Assembly (NCBI GenBank): GCA_028565635.1
Contig: JAOXYB010073722.1
Span: forward strand, 1-23,682
Direction: 5' to 3'
Source of the DNA: Phoronis ovalis
Taxonomy: Eukaryota; Phoronida; Phoronidae
Length of the DNA: 23,682 bases
The position numbers and the translations under genes were made by a program. Each line of letters starts with the position of its first letter. The first letter of the stretch is position 1. Below are positions 8,700 to 20,900 of this stretch, in pieces. The notes under the pieces were generated by a model. That model had not been told where the DNA came from. It made no database searches and saw only the letters and a list, made by a program, of their open reading frames with translations.

Positions 8700-10280
8700 T
8701 AATGCTACATGAAAATATACTCACACAACACCTGCAACTTAATGCCAATAGTGCGATTCAAATCAAGACGAAGACGAAGACAAACACAAAGTTTAATGCT
8801 GTTATACTAAAGAGTACTGATAGACCACAGATAAACAACTGAAAGATGCAGCTGGTTCCTACAAATCAAATATTTAAAGCAGTTTTAAAGCTACTACATT
8901 AGATTAAATCAATAATTATTTTTATGTCAATTAGTTGATTGCTATTTTTTATTATGTCTAGCGTGTGTTTCGGTCCCACTGTGAGTATTCTATTCGTGGT
9001 CTGCAAACAAACATAGAATTGTCGTTTACAAGGTAACCAATGTGTGCTCAGCAGATAGAACGAAACAGCAATACTCCCCTACCCATGGAGCGAATCCCCA
9101 GCATCCACCCCAACGCGCAACTAAATTCCCAGATAAAGCCACGTATGTGTTCTTAGAAACGTTTTGCATTCAGAGACAGGTATTGCCACTCCGGTATTTT
9201 ATCCTTGAAGAAAGAGCCGGGTAAAAGTGCCAGGGTGAATTGGCAGGAAATACGAAGAAAAATGTCGTAAAAATGGAATTTTTCAATTGTTAATTATTTC
9301 ACTTTGTGTAAAATTGTACCCATTTTCAAATAGAAATGTCTCCATGGCTGCCCAGAGGCAAAAAAAGGAAAGGAGGATATCTATATTCAGTATAATGACA
9401 TTAGGAGCAAGTTACGGCAATCGTCTTAATCTCTGAATTGTACCTTATACACTTATACACACTTTCAGTGCTGCCAACACTATGTCCACCCGGATGTCCA
9501 TGTTATTAATTAACCCTAGCTAATATTCTGTTCGTGTTTACATAATAATTATAAACGTTACGATTCTTTTGTGAATTCTGTGGTTTTATGTATTTTCAAA
9601 ATCGTTCCCTTTCCTCGGAGTGTCACACTTCGTCCCGGCATCTCCCCAGATGAACATATTATGAACGCCTTATTGTCTTGTTTTCAATGGATCAACAATT
9701 TTAGTTACTTGATCGTCCTATTCACATGCTTATTATGTTGTTGAGCGAAATAGCACAAGACAGTCCAGATAAATTAAAACTAGGTAGCGCTTTGTCACAT
9801 TCAACGCGGCGGACTTTTGATACAGGGTATTGAAAACACATTTATTTACAAAAAAACTATAATAAGAAAATTTAGAATGGTTGGTATATCGTTTTCACTT
9901 TAGAATTACAAAAATAAACTGGAGGAGTTTTTTCTAGGTGATATGGTATCTAACACCTGCGATATGAACTAATGAAATAGACTTTAGAGGCCTGTTGTAA
10001 GAATTCCCCCCTCAAAGTTAATTGACCCCGCACGAAAAATAGAGAGTAGGCGTCAGATATGATTATCTTTTTTTATGACTGAACAGATTATTTCCGCGAA
10101 GAGAAACTATTTACTATTGAAGTGGATGAGAAATATATCAATGTCAATTTACAGTAGAGACGATAACTGCAATTGGTTACCTCATGTCATATGACATCCG
10201 ATGGAATAACAATTTTCTTCTGTTATCAACTACTAGATAAAATCCTGCCTTGTTCATTGAATACTGTAAAATCAAACTTC
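8700..10280. other. intergenic region, possible unassigned exons near 9.0-9.2 kb
   Basis: A patch of higher GC at about 9040-9240 contains an open frame from ATG 9042, 60 codons, rich in Pro, Thr and Gln. Donor-like sequences stand at ACAAG|GTAACC (about 9030) and GACAG|GTATTG (about 9180). This could be exonic or untranslated. Nothing else was recognised up to 10280. Confidence 0.3.
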
Positions 10281-11169
10281 GATAAAAAACAACATTTATT
10301 TCATTTCGTTTATTAGCTAGCACATTTTTCTGATACATATAATATAAACACAACGTATATATTTAATATTTTGAACATCAAATCTATACAACTTAATACA
10401 ATGCAAATTGTTACAACCTTTCCGTGACTTTGCGGGTTTTGAATAACAGAATAAGAAAATATTTACTGGGAAAGTGTGCATACAGACATCACTACTTCCA
10501 AGTTAAAATGTGTCATTTTTTGTAATGCATTCACATTTAAGTTTAAAACATATTACATTAAACTAAAGCATAATTCGTTCGTATGAGCGTCCTGCGTATA
10601 TACTAGTTGTGAATATAATTGCCTTGGCCTTCCGAAGATGAGCCAAAGTGGATTTACATATATGTATGTATATGAGGTTCTTCTGTTGTTGCTTTACGTC
10701 TATAGCGTCCATACTATGTTCTGGCGATTGGCGTTACCTCAGCGGTGAAAAGTAAACCATAAGCCATGAACTATAAATGTGAACTTTATGAAGCAAAATA
10801 AACGTTTTCTAACTTGTAAGCTACTTATTCATAGCATAATGTGTATATCGATCTGCATAAAGCGGCGTTATGATTATAAAATTAATATTTGCATATATTG
10901 AAATGTAAATCTTGTATTTGGTGCTCTATCGTAAACATTATGAAGAATTGAAAGTTGTGCAGGCGAGAGGTCCAATGCCACACCACCCACTCACTTCTGC
11001 TTAGTCAACAGATATTATAAATATGACACAACCAAATGTTAACCTTGACTTTTCGCCATTACATCAGATAATTTTATCAAAACTATTGTAGTATTACTTG
11101 AATCACCACCAGATGTCTCAGTTGTGATTATTAGTTGGACCTGTTATTTTATGTAGAAGGTCCGAAGAA
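10281..11169 (-). other. probable 3' UTR of the coiled-coil gene
   Basis: About 0.9 kb without a supported reading frame follows the stop codon. On the minus strand AATAAA occurs within GAAATAAATG near 10290-10300, a plausible polyadenylation signal. The extent is inferred. Confidence 0.35.
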
Positions 11170-12886
11170 CTAGCTGTTAACAGATGAGTTACCAATGCTA
11201 GAAGAACGTCTAAGTTTCGTGGGAGATCCTTGAGAATATCTTCTTTTATCTCGGGGTGACTGTGGTGGTTTTGGAGGAGGATGTAAAACTTCATTAAGTA
11301 ACTGCTTTTCGTTTTCTAACTGTTGCATTTCTTTTTTCAATAGCCATTTGTTGTAAGCATCCTCAGATACTCTCGGCTTTTCTCTTTGCAGATGTTGCAT
11401 GCGCTTAATTTTTTCGTGATCAGATAAAGATGAATCGCTTAATGTTTCTTGTAATATTTTATCCTTTTGTTCCAACCATTTTTGATAATCTGGATTGTTT
11501 TTGTGTCTAATTTTCTCACTTTCTTCTTCATTTTTTACAGTTAAAATTCTATCATTTTCTAACTTTTTTTGTTGAATTTTAAGTCTTTCATCAACTTCTG
11601 CGCACCATTCTTCGTATGTCTTGGTACCTTTTATATGCATTCGTTTACGCTGTTCTTCCTCCTCGTGCTGTTTTTTAAATTCTATTTCTCTATCTTTTGT
11701 TTGTTGTTTCATTTTATTTGTTAACCATTCTTGAAAGTTTCGTCTTCGTACTTCTTCGGTGGCTTTCTCATTATTTTCAAAATTCTCTCTTATATTTAAA
11801 TCTGGTAAAGTCAAAGTTACTGGCGCTGACTTTCGCCGGGCTTGTGGGTCAAAACCTTCTGGCAAAGGAAGTAATTGTGTTCTGTGCGATATTCTCGGTG
11901 AAGACGGCGATATAACCCGGCTATTGCGACGGAATGTAGAGGGAGACGACAAACTTGGCGTTAAACTACGACGCTGCATTAGTCTCGGACTGGATGGCGG
12001 ACGAGGAATTTGAAATTTAACTCCATTTTGTTGTGCTTTTAAAAGATTATCTGACGAAGCTGTCAAGCTGAACGATCTACCAGCTGCACGGCGGCGATAC
12101 ATTGCTGACATTCTTAAGTCTTGAGTTGGATGAGCACGTTGTTCAAAATCGGGACTTGACCTGAAAAAAGTATATCACATTTTCAGTTACTTTTAATTAA
12201 CTTTTTCTATTGCTGAAACACAATTTTACAAATGTCGCACTTGTTTAGGCATGACATTTATGAAATATCACTGATGCACCCTCGATTTATGACATGCGCA
12301 AAAGATAGGCGTTTACACATTGTCTATTTTCATGTTTAATTCGTGAATACACATTTACTGGGATACTTTCATTATTTTCTCATTTAATGTTCAAGTTTTA
12401 TCTTAATTTAATGATATCGAGCCGATAACAAGCTTCTTATCAGACAGCCTTACCTATAGCATATAACATTACCTGTAGGTAATAAAATTAGTAACTTTTG
12501 ACCACGTGCCTGTATATATAATTATGTGGAACTGCCAAAGTAGTTTTGACCTTCAATGATATTCTTCAATTTCCCAGACATTTTATCATTTTTTTTCTGA
12601 CAAAAAAATGAATTCATTCACCAGCAAATTCGAATTCGTTACTTGAATATTATCAACATTTTTGGTACAATTATAATATTCAGGAAAATAAAATAAAAAC
12701 AGAAAATGCGTACTTCAGAAAAGAAGACTCGTCTACACTTGAATAATATTCATGAATGACGGGATATTCATCAGTTAAACTTTCATTAGAACTCGATATG
12801 CTACACTGCTCGGAGTTGTTGTTTTCTGTGGCATTCACGGGAGTGATACTGATTGATGGAATCGCTGCCGTCGACTTATAGTTCAT
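11170..12886 (-). CDS. WL-motif coiled-coil protein, CCDC181/CCDC34-like
   Basis: Two coding exons, 12886-12714 and 12160-11170, joined by a 553-base intron (donor GAA|GTACGC, acceptor TTTTTTCAG|G). The junction restores a Lys codon and gives 387 residues. The ATG at 12886 directly follows an acceptor (TTATTACAG), so the leader is spliced. Residues 1-75 are Ser/Asn-rich and acidic; 75-170 are basic and Ser/Pro-rich with many SPR-type sites. From about 185 to 350 a highly charged helical region carries four [FY]xxW[LC] motifs (FQEWL 200, YEEWC 240, YQKWL 283, YNKWL 327). The tail is PPPKPPQSPR followed by a basic Ser stretch. Spaced WL motifs in charged helix are seen in CCDC181 and CCDC34 proteins, which are linked to microtubules and cilia. 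Assignment is by motif recall, not alignment, so orthology is tentative and a ciliary role is inference. Confidence 0.8.
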
Positions 12887-13033
12887 CTGTAATAAAGTGT
12901 TCAAGTTTATAACGCAAAAATCTAAAAACAGCTTTGGCTCTGAACTTAAGTTGTTCGTTAGATTAATTATCTATATGTACCTTCATTATAATAACATTTA
13001 TGTGAAGGTATAAAATCAAGAAACTATACACAC

Positions 13034-13130
13034 CTTTTAAATGAAGTGTTTTTGTATTTCTAAGAAACACAGGAATTATAACCCCCGCCGGTACTACCAT
13101 TCACTGTGATTGTATATATGTGTCACACGT
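13034..13130 (-). other. likely non-coding leader exon of the coiled-coil gene
   Basis: On the minus strand a donor-like AAAAG|GTGTGT ends at 13034. This is 147 bases upstream of the acceptor that abuts the start codon at 12886. The 5' boundary is not determined; 13130 is a nominal limit. Confidence 0.35.
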
Positions 13131-14018
13131 ACTTCCACTTTTACTATGGGGTATATTTTTTATGTAAATTTGTGCAAGCTGTTGCAATATACAAACACCC
13201 CCGGAGAATAACCAGCTCTTTATTCAACTGCATATGCTTGAATTTCATAAACGTATCAAGCACTAGCCTGTCCACAGGCTAAGGAAGGACTAATTATATA
13301 AGCATTTATAAGATACTGATAGTTGATAATTTTACTCATATTTCGTCATTTATAACAGTACTATCAATAAATTTATCGTTATTAGTACTGAAAATAGAAA
13401 TATATAAAATTGAAATCTAGGGGCCCTTAGCCTGAATAATGGTACCAAACAATAAACATTTAAATATGACTAAATATAAGTTACACAATTGAATTTGTCA
13501 TCACTTTAGGTGATTTGAGTAAAAAAAAAGGTTGAATAATACAAATTTCATTATTCAGACTGAATCCAGTCTAATAATTTATCAAACCCCCTCTGTAAAG
13601 AATATCAAATTCGCCACTTCGTGCTGTAAACTAACTAAGCATATTCATTTTTTTAGTAAAAGAATGGTAAGTTTGGCACCCTCAGTTTTATAATGCTTAC
13701 CAGATCCTTCTTTTATTAGAAGTCGCTGATTACGTGCGTAGTGCCTGTTATAAATTACTAAACATATGGTTAACTTTATATACGGTAGTAATTAATGAAT
13801 ATACAATGACCCCAATAAAATTTAAATATGAATATCGTATATAATTCATGGTTTTCTGTTCCACAGTGCATGTTGCTTGTGGTTGCAGTAGCCAGTTTCT
13901 ATTATATTAGCAATTGTATTAGATCTAGTTTGAGTTTTATTACGTTTCAAGACCACTTGGTGTCTAAGATAAAAGACATATATTTATTGAAGTAACTGCA
14001 ATAAAGTAGTGTTAACAA
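13131..14018. other. intergenic region between divergent genes
   Basis: About 0.9 kb between the coiled-coil gene (leftward) and ORF A (rightward), so promoters of both should lie here. One short palindrome, TAGCCTGT-CC-ACAGGCTA, is at about 13264-13281. No reading frame or RNA gene was recognised. Confidence 0.5.
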
Positions 14019-14026
14019 TATATAAG
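14019..14026 (+). promoter_or_regulatory. TATA-like box before ORF A
   Basis: TATATAAG matches the TATA consensus. It lies only 21 bases before the ATG at 14047, so transcription from it would begin at or just past that ATG. Either the box is chance or a later Met is used. Confidence 0.3.
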
Positions 14027-14046
14027 GTCATGTAGGTGAAACGTAC

Positions 14047-14268
14047 ATGGCACGAACACAGTTCAAAAACATTTCGAAATTGTATGCCTTCTTTATCTTT
14101 AAGATTGTAGATATTGCAACCACAAGGGCCAAAATGGGAAGATATAATGAACATTTGATGCTAAAAAATAAATATTATGCTCAACAAGTAAAAATTCAGT
14201 TAGATCGGATGCACATTATAAAAGATGCAATTATAAAATTAAGGTACATAATGAGAAATTTTGATTAA
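14047..14268 (+). CDS. orphan small protein A
   Basis: 73 residues from ATG, with an upstream in-frame stop at 14023. A short hydrophobic stretch (LYAFFIFKIVDIA, residues 12-24) is followed by a basic helix-prone half (YYAQQVKIQLDRM and onward) ending NFD. No family is recognised. It is the first of three same-strand short frames in 1.6 kb. Alternatively it is an exon: a GTACAT donor-like site near its end could join a TTCTTTTTCAG acceptor near 14526, after which a frame stays open for about 38 codons. Chance in AT-rich DNA is possible. Confidence 0.4.
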   Translation: MARTQFKNISKLYAFFIFKIVDIATTRAKMGRYNEHLMLKNKYYAQQVKIQLDRMHIIKDAIIKLRYIMRNFD

Positions 14269-14677
14269 TGAAAAAAAAAAATAACACGATCTTCTACTTT
14301 TGTCTTCAGAATCGGAATTTTTTTTTTGAATAATACTATTACTTGAAATATAGGTCGTTGTAATTTTTTTGTCTTATGCTTTAATGGAAAATTGGATTAG
14401 CCTTTTATCAATGATGTTGTTTGATAATTAGTAATACAACAAAGAGGATTAAACTGGATTCAAATTTACGAGTGTAAGAAATCTTGGTACTGTAAACAAT
14501 AATGATATCGCTTAAATTCTTTTTCAGTTACAATTTTTATTCGATGAAATTTTTATTTGTAAATTTTCAATTTATAGAAATGAAATGTGAGGTTTATTAT
14601 TTTAGTGCAGTGCATTGTAATGGCCATTTTTAATTATTTTATAAATTTTGCAAATAAATAGTATCATAAATTCAAAT

Positions 14678-15103
14678 ATGAAAAACATGTTGTTTTCGTC
14701 GATTTTCGAGTGGATAATGCAATTTTATTCCTGTTTTGGGGATAAAATATGTGGAGAATTTTGTTTATTACTAAGTCGAAAACAAAAGCAAAAAGTGAAA
14801 TTTAAAATTATTAGAATGGTGGATAAACTAACAATCACGTTCATTAAGATGAGTATAGTAGGGCAATTTTTTCTGATTGTTAACCTTTACATTTTTAACA
14901 TGTATGCACAAATTCAGCGCCCAAATTGGCCGAATGTGATACGCGTGTACAACATTGTAAAATCGACGCCAAAACTAGTACTGTTTAAATTTCACAATTA
15001 TGTAAGCACTATTCGTGCAAACAGTATATACGGGGATTCGACAGGTTTTTTAAGGACAGTGACCTCTTTTATCACTACAGTAGCTGAACAGTTAAGAAAT
15101 TAG
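14678..15103 (+). CDS. orphan protein B, possible single-pass membrane protein
   Basis: 141 residues from ATG 14678, with a second good start at 14816 (MVDKL). The first 45 residues are hydrophobic, Cys-bearing and then Lys-rich. A likely membrane helix follows at about residues 58-76 (FFLIVNLYIF core), then a more mixed, conventional-looking region (QRPNWPNVIRVYNIV, STIRANSIYGDSTGFLRTV) ending EQLRN. The second half has protein-like composition and argues for coding. No family is recognised. ORF C begins 81 bases after its stop. A donor-like TAT|GTAAGC near 14999 could mean that B is spliced, so the 3' end is not certain. Confidence 0.5.
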   Translation: MKNMLFSSIFEWIMQFYSCFGDKICGEFCLLLSRKQKQKVKFKIIRMVDKLTITFIKMSIVGQFFLIVNLYIFNMYAQIQRPNWPNVIRVYNIVKSTPKLVLFKFHNYVSTIRANSIYGDSTGFLRTVTSFITTVAEQLRN

Positions 15104-15184
15104 TGAGATTCGAAAAGCAAACCGTGTCCGTATAGTCCCGAAGACTTATTTAACTAATTTAAAGTTGTTTTTGAAGAATAGAAG

Positions 15185-15619
15185 ATGAGTTCCAATCCAG
15201 AATTTAGTTTCAGTTATATGTTCGAAGGACGAGAAGATGAAGACGATATGGCGACGTATTCAGATACTCTTTTAACTTTAGAAATTTTCGTTTTTATTGT
15301 GCAAGTTATCGATTTAATATCCACGTCATTTAACCGTCGAATTTTGCGAAAACGTTTAGCACCATTTGAAGGCGCTTTCTCTTGGAAAGCTATAAGCAAG
15401 TTTCCAAAGCTTCCAGGTGTTGGTCTAACTGGTCCTAAGGATGATGTCTTACCAGGCCCACCAGAAAGAAAATACAAAGCCGCTGCCTCTAAGTCTGTGT
15501 ACGGAGCTAAAAGCAAGGCATCAGCTATGTATAAATCTAAAAGCAGGGCATCTGCATATCACGTTTCAAAAAGCAGAGCAAACATGGCTAAAAGCAAGAG
15601 CAAGGCCGCTGCCGTTTAA
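15185..15619 (+). CDS. orphan protein C with hydrophobic segment and Lys/Ser repeat tail
   Basis: 144 residues from an ATG with A at -3. Its base composition is clearly more coding-like than ORFs A and B. Residues 1-28 are acidic and Ser-rich (EGREDEDD). Residues 29-45 are a hydrophobic helix (LLTLEIFVFIVQVIDLI), followed by a basic NRRILRKR. Residues 59-95 are Pro/Gly-rich (APFEGAFSWK, PGVGLTGPKDDVLPGPPERK). Residues 96-144 are built from imperfect Lys-Ser-Lys-Ser-[RK]-Ala repeats (KSKASAMY, KSKSRASAY, SKSRANMA, KSKSKAAAV). The tail is reminiscent of DNA- or RNA-binding basic tails, but with a membrane-type helix it could equally be a cytoplasmic anchor. No family is recognised. Confidence 0.65.
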   Translation: MSSNPEFSFSYMFEGREDEDDMATYSDTLLTLEIFVFIVQVIDLISTSFNRRILRKRLAPFEGAFSWKAISKFPKLPGVGLTGPKDDVLPGPPERKYKAAASKSVYGAKSKASAMYKSKSRASAYHVSKSRANMAKSKSKAAAV

Positions 15620-17991
15620 AATGATAGAACGATTGACAATACTTATACTAACTTTTCAACAGCGTAATATACTCTCCCGGGTATGCACGTTCTCATATCG
15701 CTAAAAAAGATATCGAACTATATTGTTAAAGATACCGCACATTTCATGACAGTCAGCACAATGACGTTTTATGTGAATTTATGTAAAAGCTGAGTGCAGT
15801 TTAAAAACCCATAGTTCAGTCGATTCCAAGCGATTCTCTAAAACTGTATAGAAATAATCGACAAAAATACGAAACTACCTATTTACCTGTATAAATTTTC
15901 TCTTCGTAACTTAGTTATATTAGTCTCGGGTACATACACCAAATTGCTTGAGTTGCGTTCTATTTATTTTGGACTTGTTATTATAGCTCTTCCTTGTTGT
16001 GTGATACTTTGGCCCAAAAAAATCTTACATGTACTTTAGCATAGCATGCCTGGAGATCCTCTCAAGGATTTGGTAAAGAAACAATCTTAAGTCAACAGCC
16101 TATACCACACAATGTACCTCAACTGTTAGTTTAAATTGGTAATGATCGGTACCAAATTTAATATGGTATTTGTTCTTATTAACTCGAGTTTACCCAGTGT
16201 GCAAGTCTCAGTAACTTACATAATTCTTATTGTATAACTCATTTTGAATCTTCATTTAGACTGTGCGATGGGTCAACAGCTACTTTTAGGACTACTATAA
16301 TGAAGCAATATAATGTATTCGGTAATTTCTTTCATTGAAACTCACAGAAGCGTACTTAATTGGAATTACCAATTTTGTCATCCGGCATTTGGAAAGAATC
16401 CGGATATGCAATCGATGCCTATGATAACGGGATGATAACCGGCCTGTGTAAATAAGATTTCATATTTATTTCCTAACTTTCCTTATTTGACACTTAGTAC
16501 ACACCCCGGGGTACACACTCACACACTACTACACAATTTTCAATCAGTTTTAATCGTATTTTACAGAATAATAAATATAAAATTAATTATCAAAAACTAT
16601 ACAAATTGGATATGCACTCACTGGCAAGTTTGTATTGATTTAGCTTAGCCATGCAGCACTGATGAAGGTTTCGTGATAACTAGGATATATAAAACTCTTA
16701 GAGTTTTATATGTGATAACAACTAATTTTGCACCTTTTCATGCTTTTAGTACTTGATGATAATTGACATATGGAACTCCATTTTTGGGTATAACTAAAAA
16801 TAATATTAACACAATATTTCCTCCAAAAAAGAAAAAGTTGAAGAACATCATGCGTCTTATGCATAGTCATCAGACCACAAAGATTTCGAAAAATACGAAT
16901 TCTACGATTGTCGTCAGATGGCACTATGTTGTACTTTCATTCTACTTCATAAAAGCGCGCTTAATTTTATGTGGTTTATGCACAAAAAATTCTAATTCTC
17001 AGCTGTATATTTATAACTGTTAGTTTGTTTCAAACTATGGTATTAAAAAGCCCGTTTATGTAGCGGTCTTATAATCAGCTTACCCGTTAGATGTCGCAAG
17101 GTAGTAAGAACACATTTGTGCCGAATAGTGAACAATAATAGCATGTGTGAAACAACTACAAAGGAAAACTGTCATTATAACATAAATTGGTCATTTAAAT
17201 TGGTGATTTAGCTACCCAATGCGTTTCTTTTTACTTTATATTTACATGCCATATACTTATTATATCCATATTTGTTATATCTATTCATTATGTATTGAAT
17301 AGCATTACAGGATATTATTGTAATTCTATTTCTGATTTGATACAAAAGGAAATGTAACGTATCCATGGCTGGTGTATTTAAAGCATTTCAGACGTGTATT
17401 TGGGTGTGAGATTCAAACGTAATTCTATTGCGGTTTGCAACTGAAGAAAAGCTGTAAGGGGGTTGTAAGATATACAGAAAATAAATCAAAGGTGTAACAC
17501 AGTTAAATAAACCAATTTTACATTTTAAAACATGATGTTATATCTTATAAAACAGGAAACAGTGGTTTTTACGATTGTGACAATGTAAATTTACTTTATC
17601 TATTTTAACAAGCAAAATTTGTTTGTAGATCATATAGCTGTTCAAAGGCTGTCACCCCCTTGATATAGACTAGCCGATAAAGTTAAGTTGCGTATTCTCT
17701 GGATGCGCCAGAGTTGAAGGTGTTTACTTACAGATTAAGTTACAAACGTGGATTAATATACAATTAATATACCGGAATTTATATACTTGTGAAAGGAGGA
17801 CAAGAAAAACTAATTTAACTTTTGAAGTGAAAGCGACAGAGTTGAATTTTAAGGAAGATTCTTGAAACTAAATTCAATTAACTATAGGAACAAGTAACTT
17901 GAAGATAGTGATGTTTATACATACACTGTACTAAATATTCTGCTTAGTGTTTACTATATAGCTGACAAATTTCGTATTTTCGGGGATCAAA
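15620..17991. other. intergenic region, no gene supported
   Basis: About 2.4 kb. The frame at 16763-17023 has no ATG at its start and only an AT-rich composition. AATAAA at 16570-16575 could end a long transcript from ORFs A-C. One strong palindrome is listed separately. Nothing else was recognised. Confidence 0.5.
16687..16711. repeat. perfect 12-bp inverted repeat with 1-base centre
   Basis: ATATAAAACTCT, one T, then AGAGTTTTATAT. It is an almost continuous 25-base palindrome. Function is unknown; the one-base centre suits a DNA palindrome better than an RNA hairpin. Confidence 0.85.
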
Positions 17992-20900
17992 ATGACAAAA
18001 AGTGCTACACCTGGAAGTGCCATGAGTATGGGTAGAGAAGGAGGACCTTCGTTCATCATAGTGAAGTTTGGCGGTAAGAAAGGCGTTGTACTCGAACGTT
18101 ATACTGACAATGATGAGAACTGATGAAATAGTGTTTTCTGTATTTCTTGATATATGCTTAGAGCAAAAGCTAAGCCCGGTATCAAGTCATACTGCGAACT
18201 TGTTTGCATTTTCAATACGCCATGCAGTCGCTTCAAAAGTCGTCACGATAGAAATTTTGTTTAAAAAATGGCTAGCTTGCATACAATAAAATATATCTTT
18301 GTAATAAGGCCAAATTAATATTTTTACAGATAACCATGAGGAACTATTCAACCCCGTATGTAGCACGGTTTCACTTCTCACATGTATCAGACGCAAATGC
18401 GGGTGCGATGAAGATGGTAAGTAAAATCAAATGAACAGCACAGATACATTGTACACTGATTTGATATATCTCCGGGGATATATCAGATACTAAAGGTGCC
18501 CCGGCGGAAAGTGTACGCATCATGTACATCCAAAATATGTGTTAGATAAAAGATCACGTACCAGTATTTATTGAGAATTGGTATTACTCTTGAATCAAAC
18601 CGGTGTTTACTAAATGATACTTTAATCAGTAGTAGATCTGTTGATCGAGACTTTAAAATCGAATAGAGTCCTAAAATGAGCATAGACTTAACTTTTCTCT
18701 GTGCCAAGTCGATGACTGTAAAGATGCTAGATACACATCATATCATGGCATCATTTAAAATGACATTACCCCGGCGTTATACAAAGTTGGCATGAAATAT
18801 CTCGATACACGCTTTAATACAACAAACTGTGTCCACAGAGTGGATATTTTGAATTTAAAAATTGGCTATCATCTTTATTCTTCTTTCAGTAACAATTGAT
18901 CTAGTAGACTTACAGGGTAACCTGAAAAATTTGCGTACTAGATTAAAAGAATATGCCTGTGAATTCATAACCAGCAGAGAAACTTATGTGCTAATAAAAA
19001 TAGAAAGTAAGTAACACCACTGGGTTTCTAACTAGATAATTTAGGCATAATTAATATTGTCTTATTTATATTAAAGGATATTAATTACTTCAACTTTACA
19101 TTTAAAAAGTACTAAAACCAGCACACAATTAATACATAGCATTTTCCTCTTTTCAGAACAAGGCGAAAAGGAACCAAATAAATATGTATCTTTATTAGAA
19201 AATATAGACCAAATTTATCCCGAATTATTTGGTAAGTAATATTTGACAATGTTATTAGATATAGATACAGATCAGTTGTGGCCCGATAATAGAAACTATG
19301 TTTTTTCACTGCTGCCCATTGCTATCCACATTTCAATTTGTGCCTGGATATTGGAATCACACCACGCAGTGCAGGTAACAATGTAATTCATACGTTCCGT
19401 TTCTGTTTATGTAAAAGCTCAAGTCTTGATTTGAAGCGGGCCGGGATTTGAAGCATCTTGGTCAATTGGATCAGTTTACCTGTCGTATTTGTACCTTTTC
19501 TCTACTGGATGTAAAATAAATATGATTCCATACGAAGGATGTTTATATAATCTAAGTGATATCTAAGTGACAGACAATAAGAACAATAGGTTGCGTGGAA
19601 AGAATACGTTGTGGTCACCGCCCATGTGCTCCTTAAGAAATAATACTATTCGGGTCTGGGATTCAGGTTCTACAGTATAATATCAATGCATACAATGTAT
19701 GGCTATGGTTTTTCGTTCATTGATTTAAACATTAATTACCAGAAAAAATACATTTATTACACGTACCTCTTATATCAGTGCAACCTTAGGTAGGGAATTA
19801 TTATGCATTACAAAATGTATTCACGAAATCCCGTTATCGTTCGTTAAACAATAAAAGTTTATGGCAGTTGATAATACACAATGAACGCCCAATGAACTTG
19901 TTTATTCGATGTGTTTATCAAATTTAGATTATGCCAAGTCAAAGTATTATATAGTATAGTATTGATAAAGAACATGTCGTTACCTTGGTAAATAAAAGGC
20001 TGGAGATATTTACTTTATATAAACGTACGATTGTCCTTGCACACGAAGTATTCCGGAGCAAATGTTCACCCGTTGAATGTGAAGAATTATTCGTTTTACA
20101 ACATCAAATATCTTTCCTGAAACATAAATCGCAACTGTGGAAAATGAAGCAATTATAGTGGTAAATAATACTTGTAATAAATACTTATAATATTAAAAAA
20201 TTAACGTCATTGACAAAATATAGCTGTTTAAATACAATACAAATTGTAAAATCTATATCACACACCTGTAATCTGTTAGAATTTAAAATATACAAACATT
20301 TCCATTGAAACATTGATTTGTTTGTTTAGAACTGGACATACAATGAAGTGTTTGCTGTTCTTATATTCGTGTATGCAGCAAAAGCCTAATTTTGAAAACT
20401 TTTAAAATTCATGTCATCACATGCTACTGGGTTTATTACAATGTATAACAGTGCAAATATTTTAAAACCGTTTGTTTCTTTGTTCCGAACTGGACATACA
20501 GTGTAGTGTTTACTGTAGTTATATGCCGTGTGACAAATTTTAAAAAAAATATTTATTTAAAAGGGTAGTCCAATCTCCTGCAATGCAGTAATGTTTAAAC
20601 AGTAACGCAGGTTACACTAATTTTTATAGAATTATACAAATATTATTGAGCTGATTTTTAATAAAATGTCAGAGATTATGTACAAAATGGATTACACTTT
20701 TCCTTTTTTAAGTTCAGTTAGATCTGAAGTTAAAGTACATACAAGGTCCGCACTACATATCTCTGTATCCGAGATACTGATGCAGGAGATTCAAATTACA
20801 CGTACATCAATTATACCGTAACGCCCAAAAGATATTTGCAAGATATCAAGTCCATAATTTTTAACTTACGAGATCAAATAAGTATTATTACACCTATGAT

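Noticed and set aside
16763-17023. Plus-strand 86-codon frame
   Set aside because: Non-ATG start, Lys/Asn/Ile-rich AT composition, no splice or motif support.
18068-18289. Plus-strand frame overlapping the first CXorf65-like exon
   Set aside because: Wrong phase; mostly the first intron. The spliced frame gives the family motifs.
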